Shown here one piece after another: positions 28,835 to 37,162 of a stretch of DNA of 37,162 nucleotides; within the stretch, counting starts at the first letter, position 1; each line of letters begins with the position of its first letter. A program made the translations under genes and the position numbers. The notes beneath the pieces are model-generated. The model ran no database searches, had not been told where the DNA came from, and saw only the letters and a list, made by a program, of their open reading frames with translations. Origin of the DNA: Desulfurococcales archaeon ex4484_58. GTDB taxonomy: Archaea; Thermoproteota; Thermoprotei_A; Sulfolobales; Desulfurococcaceae. The stretch covers positions 1 through 37,162 of the forward strand of contig NJDP01000002.1 of assembly GCA_002254665.1 (NCBI GenBank), written 5' to 3'.

Positions 28835-30886
28835 TTATGCTGAGATAAGTTTTGGTGTTACATATGATAACCATGTCATGAAGAAACTTGATATAACTAG
28901 TCCAGTCATTAATGGTACAATGTATTTCTCATAACCCTCAAATCCAAGTATTCTTATAACAATAAGCTTTACAATTAAAGCTATTACATTCGGTATAAAC
29001 ATTAATACACCGGTTACCGGCATATCACCGATCAATACACCTATTGGACTGAAGGGTACGCCGGGTATGAATGTTCTAAGTATTACTAAGAAGAACCCTA
29101 TAATAATACCTACAATATATTGTGGAAACCATAGCCAGTGATCATTGCTCATATGAGTGATCTGGTTTTGATGAACCATAGTATCTACCCATGTAGGCTC
29201 TAATCCACGATCAGGTCCTCCAACCCATTTACCACCGACAGTACCGTATAACCCATAACTATACATACCCCATAGATTCAGTATAAACGATATTATTATA
29301 CCCATTAAAACAGCAAATGAACCGATCACAACGATTTTACGTATATGCATATTATTAACTTTAGCTAATCTAAAGCCCTCCATAATAGCTGGGCCAGGTA
29401 CTGTAGCTAGTGTACGATCAGTGACTAATGGATAAAACGATGATGCAGCTGCAAATGCTTCGCGTGAATACCATCTACCAGACAATCTATATGGCAACCA
29501 GGGTAATACTAAGTGTTCATGATACCATGGACCATATGTGTATAGAGCGGTTGTCCAAGTTGTTTCCGCTCTAATCCTCATCCACGTAATATATAGTAGT
29601 AGAGCGATCAAAGTTACTAGTAAAGCTATGTGTGGTTCAACGCCAGAGACACTCAAGAGTATCCATGCTAGTATAAACCCGGTTAACCCAAATATTACTC
29701 CAAAGAATACTTCTCGATCCCTCCTCCAATTACTTATGTGTTTCCACGTTAATAGAAACCAGGCTATCGGGAAACCTATAGCTATACCACGTGTAATCAT
29801 GTGGGGCATTAAACCATACCAGTGACCGATCGTGAAATAGTTTGTATGTGCATCCTGTGTTTCAGTTAATGGTACAATACCTAGACTAACCTCGATAAAT
29901 GGTAACAAAATATACATTAATGCATACCATATAATAGCTGTTATTAAGACATCAAGAGGCATTAAAAACGCTAAACCAATGAATAACGGTGCTACTGTAA
30001 CCATTAATGCAACATTATTCCTAATATACGGTGATAAATCATATCCTCCCTGAGCAGAGACTAGAAGCGATCCATACAAATCTGGTAATTCAGATAAGAT
30101 CTTTAGAGAATATAGTAGATTTGGTAGTAGAGCTAAGAAACCAATTAACAACCCGACACCAAATAGTATTTTAGAACTACCACGATGCTCCCATGCACCA
30201 CGGAAACCAGTTGCTCTCATAACTTCAACAGCCATCTGTGCATATGGGAATGGAAGCATCTCCTCATCGATCCATGGTTTCCTAAACATTAACGCTACTC
30301 CAATCTGAGCTATAGCTAGGAATAGAAACACTAATATCCAAAGGATAAGCGATGGTAACCAAGCACTAAGTATTATTGAGAACCAATTAGGATCCTTTAA
30401 TAATATCTCTCTAGCAGTCTCATTAAACATCGGCGCTAATGCATGCATTGTTACTCCATTAACCGTTATATTCCCTTTAGGAACCCATAGATCGGGCATT
30501 AACTTCCCATTATCGCTGATCGATGGTGCTCCTTCAACCATGTATGCATAATGAGCTAGTAGAAAGCTTGATGAGAAAGCATATCCAGCACTAGCACTTA
30601 TAGCTATATATATTAATATAGAATCCCCGATCGTTAGGGATAATCTAGATTTCAATAGACTAAGTATAAGTTTAACCAGTAGGTGTAGAGCACCGATTAC
30701 AAGCAGTAATATTAGTCCCGGCCATGCCCATACCCATTCCATGAATGTATCGGGCCATATTAATCCATACATGAGAGTCATCAGTATAGGGGCTACTATA
30801 GCCATTATAATAGCTAATATAATACCCGCAATAGTAGTACCAGTCGGTTCAACCCCCCATATAAGCTTCCTAGATTCCTCCCCCAT
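28835..30886 (-). CDS. OPT-like (DUF6785/DUF6784-type) multi-pass transporter, paralog A
   Basis: Many TM segments; FRKPWIDEEMLPFPYAQMAVEVMRATGFRGAW. Confidence 0.65.
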   Translation of the reverse strand: MGEESRKLIWGVEPTGTTIAGIILAIIMAIVAPILMTLMYGLIWPDTFMEWVWAWPGLILLLVIGALHLLVKLILSLLKSRLSLTIGDSILIYIAISASAGYAFSSSFLLAHYAYMVEGAPSISDNGKLMPDLWVPKGNITVNGVTMHALAPMFNETAREILLKDPNWFSIILSAWLPSLILWILVFLFLAIAQIGVALMFRKPWIDEEMLPFPYAQMAVEVMRATGFRGAWEHRGSSKILFGVGLLIGFLALLPNLLYSLKILSELPDLYGSLLVSAQGGYDLSPYIRNNVALMVTVAPLFIGLAFLMPLDVLITAIIWYALMYILLPFIEVSLGIVPLTETQDAHTNYFTIGHWYGLMPHMITRGIAIGFPIAWFLLTWKHISNWRRDREVFFGVIFGLTGFILAWILLSVSGVEPHIALLVTLIALLLYITWMRIRAETTWTTALYTYGPWYHEHLVLPWLPYRLSGRWYSREAFAAASSFYPLVTDRTLATVPGPAIMEGFRLAKVNNMHIRKIVVIGSFAVLMGIIISFILNLWGMYSYGLYGTVGGKWVGGPDRGLEPTWVDTMVHQNQITHMSNDHWLWFPQYIVGIIIGFFLVILRTFIPGVPFSPIGVLIGDMPVTGVLMFIPNVIALIVKLIVIRILGFEGYEKYIVPLMTGLVISSFFMTWLSYVTPKLISA

Positions 30887-30966
30887 ACATATCCTCCTTA
30901 ACCAGTTTATTTAAAACTATAATTTAGTATTTTGAGGATGTTTATATAAAACATTTATGTGTAGAT

Positions 30967-33900
30967 TTAAATATTCAATTTCATATCCTTAAAGAACACA
31001 TGTGCTTTCTCGATATAGCTCTTCTTATCCTCGATATGGAGCGTTCTCCATAATAGTAGTTGTTTACGTAGAGCATCTATGAATACTTTATTAGATTTAA
31101 TCCATATCCTCCTATTACCAGTTAATCTCTTCAAATAAATACTTATATCCCATTCACCCGGTTTAGTCTCAACCGCTCTAATCTGGAAGACCTGCTTAAC
31201 ACCAGCATGCCATGGTTTAAGCCTAGCTTCACCCTCTAAAACAACTACACTCTTACCCCCTACCTCGGATCTACTAACACCTAATTTTTCAACCACAAAA
31301 CTCCCTATATCTGGGCTTGTAAATCCACTTATATACTCGTATACATAAGTATATACACCAAGTAATTCCCTGAATGTAGTCAATTTAAATGGTAGAGGGA
31401 TTAACCACTCATCACCTGATGGTTTAGTTGGGTACTCCCATTTTCTACGTAGACTAGGTAAAGCCATTCTCCCAGCTTTAAATACTGGATATATAGACGC
31501 TAACAATACTGCTATGAAAGTAGTTGATAGAGCTAATAATACGTATCCACTACTATAATTTGGTTTAAATACTTGAGGCATAAGTGCAGCAGCTATATTC
31601 GTTAAAACTATACCTAGTGAAAAACCAACTACTGTAGCGATCAAAGCGCATGCTAATGCTTCAGCTATAAACATCAACCCGATCTGGGTAGGCGATAACC
31701 CTAGAGAAGCATAAATATATATTTCTCGTCTCCTCTCATATATGCTTCCAAGCATAACTCCTAAGATAGATATACTAGCTATTATAACCGGAGCAATTAT
31801 ATAGTTGAAACCAGCACCTTGTAAAGCAATCAATCTAGAATACTTCGATACACCCCTAACAGTACTATACATGTAGGTATCAAGTGATGGTAGAGTAAAC
31901 ATTATTTCTCGACTAATACTGTAGGGATCATACCTAGTTCTAGAAGAGATCTGAGCCAATATAAAGGCTACACCCTTGCCCATCCAAGGATCTTCTTTAA
32001 CGATCTTCGAAGGTATAAAAGCAACTCTCAAAGCATGTGCACGAGGAAAACCTATTACTGGCGTAATTGTATGACCATCAAGTTCACGTATTCCAAGAAT
32101 TCTACGATCATCATATACACCTACGACTTTAAACTTTACACCAGCCAATACAACCGTCTTATTTACATCGATCGCTCCATTAGTTGTATTAATTGTAGAG
32201 TATGGAATTATTATTGAGTAAGTATCATTTTCATCAAACCATCTACCCTTCACAATATATTTAGAAATATTAGTTATTCTATCCTCGAAAACCTCTAAAC
32301 CAACAACACCTTCTAATGAATGGTATTTTGTTGGATCATCGTATAAGAATATATAGATAGAGCTTGATGACCAATATCTAGCAATCGTCTCATTACTAAT
32401 AGCTACCTCTACAACGTCTAAAACCATATCGCCCAATGGTAAATTGCGATCAATTGTTTCTCTTTGAAACATAAAACCAGATGGTCTCGTTGGAGTATAT
32501 CCAGTTATCCCTATAGGTTTTGGAGCTACATAACTAGATAAGCTTGTGAATAAAACTACACTTATAACGACTACGATCAAAGTTATCAATGTAAGTATTG
32601 TTCTAAGTTTTCTTCTTTTCATATGTTCTACTCCATAACTGAAAGCTACATAGCTAGTAGCTATCCTACTCCTCTCAACCTCATGTATACCAACTTTCTT
32701 CCTCCTAATTTCTTTCAAGGCATTATTGAAATCACTTAATAGTATGAGTAGTGCTGGAATAGATAGTATAAGCATTATGAAACCAATGATCGACATAATA
32801 GCATTAACTGTTAGATGAAAAGCTGGATGTAGTAGAGCAAATATTAACGCTATTATAACCGATATACTTATAGCTTTAATAACTACTTTAAGCGGATTAT
32901 CGCCTGGCTTACGTAGATATAATCCTAGTATAAAAGCAAAAAATACTAGGAGTACAGAGAATAGTATAGCTGTATTCTCTACGTCTAAATATGTTGATTT
33001 CATTAATTTGTATGCATTAAATGTTGCTGTTAAACCCATACATATATATGCTCTATATTCCTGGTACTTATGTTTTAAGAGAGCTTCAGTAGCATTATTT
33101 AATGCATTTAGACCACGTGATAAAAACTCATCAACTGCTGGATTAACAATTCTATATTCTGCAAGCCTATCCATACGTTCTTTAACAATACTTAATGTAT
33201 CATCTAATGCATCATATAAACTATAAATATGATTAGGTAAAGCATCTTCAATAACATAATATACTGGTTCAGGTCCAAAAACTAAACTATACTCCATCAA
33301 ACGATCAACATATGCTATAAAAAACCCTGTTTCATCTAGAAACACCCAGTAATACTCTGGTTCAGCTAACGTATCTAATCTAACAATTTTATATCCAATA
33401 CTACCACCTTCTAATGGTGTCTGGTAAGTGATAGGATCTACTACTAGATTCAATGATATAGAACCATTATACTCTACGATCCAAACCTCCCACGGTGCCT
33501 GATAAGAACCTAAAACTGGTTGATTAATAGAAACTGTTGAACCACGAGAAACTGAACCCATAGCATTTAAAGCTAATACTTTACCAGTATCAGATAAAAC
33601 TAAAGCAGTAATCTCTAAGCTTGTCGCACGAGAACTATGTAGCCCTGATACCTCGAAATAGCCTTTCTCATCAGTAAACATTACTAAACGTATATTCCAC
33701 GGACTGGTTGTTTTTATCCTTGAACCAGCGCGGATCATAACTAATGCTTTATCGAAACCAGCACGATCAAGAGATACTCTTTGACCAAGACTAGGTATCC
33801 AAACCATTACCTGACCTATAAGCTTAGTAAACATCTCGTTACGTCCACTAACACTTGTACGTACAGGTGCGCCGGGAGATAAACCCTTGGATATACATGC

Positions 33901-35370
33901 TGCTAGTTCGTCTGGTTTCTTAGAATACAGTATATCTAAGAAAACATCCACCAACCTATACTGAATAGCTACATTAGTGAAGTTAACATAATCGATTAGA
34001 TCACGCGGAGTTGCCTGGAATCCCTTCTCTGCAAAAGCTGATTTCAAAGTAAATGCTGGTAAACCAGAGCTCCAGAAAGGCTCAGTATCAAGCCAGTAGG
34101 GACCAGGAAATAAAACCCACCATGAGTTAGGGTCTTTAGAGTATAGGAGCAACTGTCTTATCTTATCCCCAAAACCTGAACCAAATATTTCCGCGACTCT
34201 ATCCTTTACTATAGAGCTACTATATACTTCATCTATAAATCCAGCATAGAGGTTTAACGGCCCATAAGTTATACCTATAGCTTGAGCTGTATAGAAGTAG
34301 CCTATACTTGTTGGTGCTATGTAATGTGAATTAGAGTTTATATCTATCCCTACATAAATTGTTTTATCTGGATCAAGCTTAATACTCTTATTCCCGAATA
34401 CCAGCTTATTATTATTAAACAAGTATTTTTCAACAAAATACCTATGACCAACTAATCCCTCATAGTATCCAGAAAACAATATTATTAATGTATCATATTT
34501 GGGCTTATCTCTACTATACTTCTCCGCTAAACCGATAAGATAAGCTGGAGCTAATAAATCATTTGCACCCGGTGCATAACCTATTGCTGGAGACCATGAA
34601 TCATAGTGTGTAAGCAATACTATCTTATAATCATGGTTTTCACCGGGAAAATAAGCTATGATGTTAAAAGCATTTGTTTCTATCCATCGAGAAGATAATT
34701 TTAAGTAACCATAGGTACCGTTTAGGTCTATTAACGATGAATTATATTTCACTTTAAGTTCTCTACATGAAATATATCCTAATGGGAGATTAACCGGGGC
34801 ATCTAAATACTTATCATACATTCTACCATTAATAGTATCATCTGAATCATAGAAGATAATAGCTTTTACACCAATATATGGATCTAGTAGCCAGAGCCAT
34901 TTCCAATCAATACCCATATCGATGAATACAATCGAATCCCTTAGATCAACACTATTCAGATCTTCAAGCTTCCTCGCCACAACTATCCTACCACTATATT
35001 CTCCATTAACCGGGACACCCCCACTAGGCCAGATCGGATAGACTTTTATATATAACCCATTAACTTCAAGATAACTACCATTATCTACTGGAACCACGAT
35101 CGTATAGTTATCCAGTAACACGTTACCATTAGTTAAATTATAGAGTCTACGGTAAAGATAATTGGTTACATTATAGTATCCATTATGTCCGGTCAAACGA
35201 TCACTTATATTTGAAAGATCATATATAGTATCTAAAATAGTCTTATTAATCAATAGATCTCTTAATAAAAACTCGCTATAACCACTACCATAGACCATGG
35301 GTTTAATCGGTGAAATAAGGGAAATAAATAAAAATAATAAGATTAATGTAAAAATAGCTTTCTTAAACAT
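30967..35370 (-). CDS. Giant fusion: secreted M28-peptidase-like domain + beta/linker region + MacB/FtsX-type permease
   Basis: Signal peptide; M28-like IVLLTHYDSWSPAIGYAPGANDLLAPAYLIGLAEKYSRDKPKYDTLIILFSGYYEGLVGHRYF; C-terminal FtsX signature SILGVMLGSIYERRREIYIYASLGLSPTQIGLMFIAEALACALIATVVGFSLG ... SIYPVFKAGRMA. Confidence 0.88.
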   Translation of the reverse strand: MFKKAIFTLILLFLFISLISPIKPMVYGSGYSEFLLRDLLINKTILDTIYDLSNISDRLTGHNGYYNVTNYLYRRLYNLTNGNVLLDNYTIVVPVDNGSYLEVNGLYIKVYPIWPSGGVPVNGEYSGRIVVARKLEDLNSVDLRDSIVFIDMGIDWKWLWLLDPYIGVKAIIFYDSDDTINGRMYDKYLDAPVNLPLGYISCRELKVKYNSSLIDLNGTYGYLKLSSRWIETNAFNIIAYFPGENHDYKIVLLTHYDSWSPAIGYAPGANDLLAPAYLIGLAEKYSRDKPKYDTLIILFSGYYEGLVGHRYFVEKYLFNNNKLVFGNKSIKLDPDKTIYVGIDINSNSHYIAPTSIGYFYTAQAIGITYGPLNLYAGFIDEVYSSSIVKDRVAEIFGSGFGDKIRQLLLYSKDPNSWWVLFPGPYWLDTEPFWSSGLPAFTLKSAFAEKGFQATPRDLIDYVNFTNVAIQYRLVDVFLDILYSKKPDELAACISKGLSPGAPVRTSVSGRNEMFTKLIGQVMVWIPSLGQRVSLDRAGFDKALVMIRAGSRIKTTSPWNIRLVMFTDEKGYFEVSGLHSSRATSLEITALVLSDTGKVLALNAMGSVSRGSTVSINQPVLGSYQAPWEVWIVEYNGSISLNLVVDPITYQTPLEGGSIGYKIVRLDTLAEPEYYWVFLDETGFFIAYVDRLMEYSLVFGPEPVYYVIEDALPNHIYSLYDALDDTLSIVKERMDRLAEYRIVNPAVDEFLSRGLNALNNATEALLKHKYQEYRAYICMGLTATFNAYKLMKSTYLDVENTAILFSVLLVFFAFILGLYLRKPGDNPLKVVIKAISISVIIALIFALLHPAFHLTVNAIMSIIGFIMLILSIPALLILLSDFNNALKEIRRKKVGIHEVERSRIATSYVAFSYGVEHMKRRKLRTILTLITLIVVVISVVLFTSLSSYVAPKPIGITGYTPTRPSGFMFQRETIDRNLPLGDMVLDVVEVAISNETIARYWSSSSIYIFLYDDPTKYHSLEGVVGLEVFEDRITNISKYIVKGRWFDENDTYSIIIPYSTINTTNGAIDVNKTVVLAGVKFKVVGVYDDRRILGIRELDGHTITPVIGFPRAHALRVAFIPSKIVKEDPWMGKGVAFILAQISSRTRYDPYSISREIMFTLPSLDTYMYSTVRGVSKYSRLIALQGAGFNYIIAPVIIASISILGVMLGSIYERRREIYIYASLGLSPTQIGLMFIAEALACALIATVVGFSLGIVLTNIAAALMPQVFKPNYSSGYVLLALSTTFIAVLLASIYPVFKAGRMALPSLRRKWEYPTKPSGDEWLIPLPFKLTTFRELLGVYTYVYEYISGFTSPDIGSFVVEKLGVSRSEVGGKSVVVLEGEARLKPWHAGVKQVFQIRAVETKPGEWDISIYLKRLTGNRRIWIKSNKVFIDALRKQLLLWRTLHIEDKKSYIEKAHVFFKDMKLNI

Positions 35371-35443
35371 ATACTATCATCTCATACCACTACTACTGAT
35401 AACCTCTATTTCTACACATTAAACCATAATTATTCAAATAAAA

Positions 35444-37162
35444 TTATTTCTTCTCACCTTTAACCATGACAAAGACTATAGTAATTACTGCGAGTACCGC
35501 TATAACTCCAATCCACACCAATAATCCTCCACCAAACCCTCCAGAAGAATATATTACTTGAACCTCATATATACCGCCTTTCTCGAGAGTTATTGTTGCT
35601 TGAGCATAATCATCTAGAACCTCAAACTTAACCTCTTTATTATTTACAAGTATTTTATCTAGGCTATAGATCCCAGCCTTCACTGGAACCTCGATTAAAT
35701 AAGTGCCTGGAGTCTTTAAACCCGGTTTGGGAGGCGAAAACCTTAGATCAACTACTGTTATATTCCTTGATTCGGGTTTAGATGTATCACTATATACCAG
35801 CTCACCAGCATCTGTATATACTGTAAAGTTTATATCCCCAGCTTGCTGTGGTAAACCAACACCATCCGGTGTCACGAACAATAATATGATCTTAGCTAAT
35901 TCTCTAATACTAAACTTTAACTTTACAGTATCACCTTGCGATAAAGTAATATTTACTTCTGGAGATTCCACTAGCGTACCATTAGGCAATATCCATCCCT
36001 CAAACCTAAACTCGCCGAGACCATCAATTGTAACTCCAGTCTCGGGATCGATCTTTAATCGATAAGTAGTGTTTGTATATGGTATCTTCAATACAAACTT
36101 GTCACTCTTGATCTCAACCTGGTTATATAGATCCCCCGTATATACATCAAATAGTAGTATAGTTGATTTAGGTATACCTTTTCCACCTTCAGTAACGATC
36201 TCAACGTTAACATCATATTTCAATTCAACAGTAACAACCTTACATGGTATACGCGGTGAATAATCTGGACTATAGAAGTTCTTATTATATAAGTCACTAG
36301 GCATACCTAATTGTTTAATATAATAATAGTGGAGGGGGCCAGCATAGATCAGCATATGATATTCCTCGGAGGATCCGGGATCGATTGTTACTGCTCTAAA
36401 CTCTATACGAATACTACTATCCGGTACACCTCCAGTAGTGCTTTCAAACCATACATGACTAGTTTTACCTATAGTCTCGTTATCAACCATAAATAATCCA
36501 AGCATAAAACCCCATGGCGAAGGCTCTGTTGATGCATCATATATACCTACACCTTTAACCATACCATGATAATCGAAAGCTTGAAAATCGATCCCGGAAG
36601 CACCGCGTGGAACAGTTGTTATATTATTATCAGTCAACCATACAAAACGCATATCATTGTCTGGTTCACCTATTTTAGCTACAAGTTCGACCATTGGCCC
36701 AACGGGTCTGCCCCAAGCATCAGATAAATTTAGTACAATCTGCGATCCACCCTCGTTTATGAGTGTCATGTTGAATTCTATGATAAATGAAGCATTCCAT
36801 ACTCTATAGGTTTTCACAACTTTTAACCCACTCAATGGGTCTGGGAGTGAATACGTTATCCTTAATAATGTATAGTTTTCCGTCTCTTCTAATACTTCAT
36901 AATTTGCTGATGCACCAATAGCTAAACCATACCATGGATCACCAGTAGTTATAATATCCCACATAACAGTCTCTATAGTAGGCATTCCACCACCGCTTCT
37001 AGTAGATTTTATACCCTCTCTAGCAACTGGCGTACCAGAGAAATCCTTGTGTATTGCAACGATATTCTGTATTGCACCACCATTAGCTAGATCCCATGTT
37101 ATCTTAAGGAAATCATTATCAACAATTAATTTGTTATCACTAGCTGTTATCGAAGAACTAGT
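35444..37162 (-). CDS. Surface protein with YidC-periplasmic-like beta domain, C-terminal TM anchor (N-terminus beyond window)
   Basis: Frame is open past the listed start 36985 to the window edge (TSSSITASDNKLIVDNDFLKITWDLANGGAIQNIVAIHKDFSG...); C-terminal TM LLVWIGVIAVLAVITIVFVMVKGEKK. Confidence 0.7.
   Translation of the reverse strand, partial: TSSSITASDNKLIVDNDFLKITWDLANGGAIQNIVAIHKDFSGTPVAREGIKSTRSGGGMPTIETVMWDIITTGDPWYGLAIGASANYEVLEETENYTLLRITYSLPDPLSGLKVVKTYRVWNASFIIEFNMTLINEGGSQIVLNLSDAWGRPVGPMVELVAKIGEPDNDMRFVWLTDNNITTVPRGASGIDFQAFDYHGMVKGVGIYDASTEPSPWGFMLGLFMVDNETIGKTSHVWFESTTGGVPDSSIRIEFRAVTIDPGSSEEYHMLIYAGPLHYYYIKQLGMPSDLYNKNFYSPDYSPRIPCKVVTVELKYDVNVEIVTEGGKGIPKSTILLFDVYTGDLYNQVEIKSDKFVLKIPYTNTTYRLKIDPETGVTIDGLGEFRFEGWILPNGTLVESPEVNITLSQGDTVKLKFSIRELAKIILLFVTPDGVGLPQQAGDINFTVYTDAGELVYSDTSKPESRNITVVDLRFSPPKPGLKTPGTYLIEVPVKAGIYSLDKILVNNKEVKFEVLDDYAQATITLEKGGIYEVQVIYSSGGFGGGLLVWIGVIAVLAVITIVFVMVKGEKK

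Noticed and set aside
1-37162. CRISPR array, insertion sequence, integrase or prophage
   Set aside because: No regularly spaced repeats, transposase/integrase ORFs or terminal inverted repeats were seen on reading.

Overview
AT-rich archaeal window with about 27 credible protein genes and no rRNA, tRNA, CRISPR array or transposase that I could recognise. Gene content (crenarchaeal-type SSB, large secreted subtilisin, two GH57 enzymes, MoxR/VWA pair, OPT-like membrane proteins) suggests a hyperthermophilic crenarchaeon of the Desulfurococcales/Staphylothermus type; this is inference, not a database result. Left part: edge-truncated SCP-x-type thiolase, C2H2 zinc-finger protein, secreted transglutaminase-like protein, PqqD-like protein next to an SSB, and a secreted caspase-fold-like protein split by a +1 frameshift. 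Middle: ICMT-like methyltransferase, DUF123 GIY-YIG protein, a candidate C/D box sRNA in a GC-elevated gap, MoxR + VWA, MFS transporter, and uncharacterised surface/membrane proteins. Right part is an exported/surface degradation and transport region: 1344-aa subtilisin, cytosolic and secreted GH57 proteins, a minimal FtsX permease with two tandem ABC ATPases, two OPT-like transporters, a 1467-aa M28-peptidase-like/FtsX fusion whose key catalytic positions look substituted, and an edge-truncated surface protein with a YidC-periplasmic-like beta domain. Best candidates for something new: the frameshifted caspase-like gene, the M28-like/FtsX fusion with its neighbours, and the candidate sRNA.
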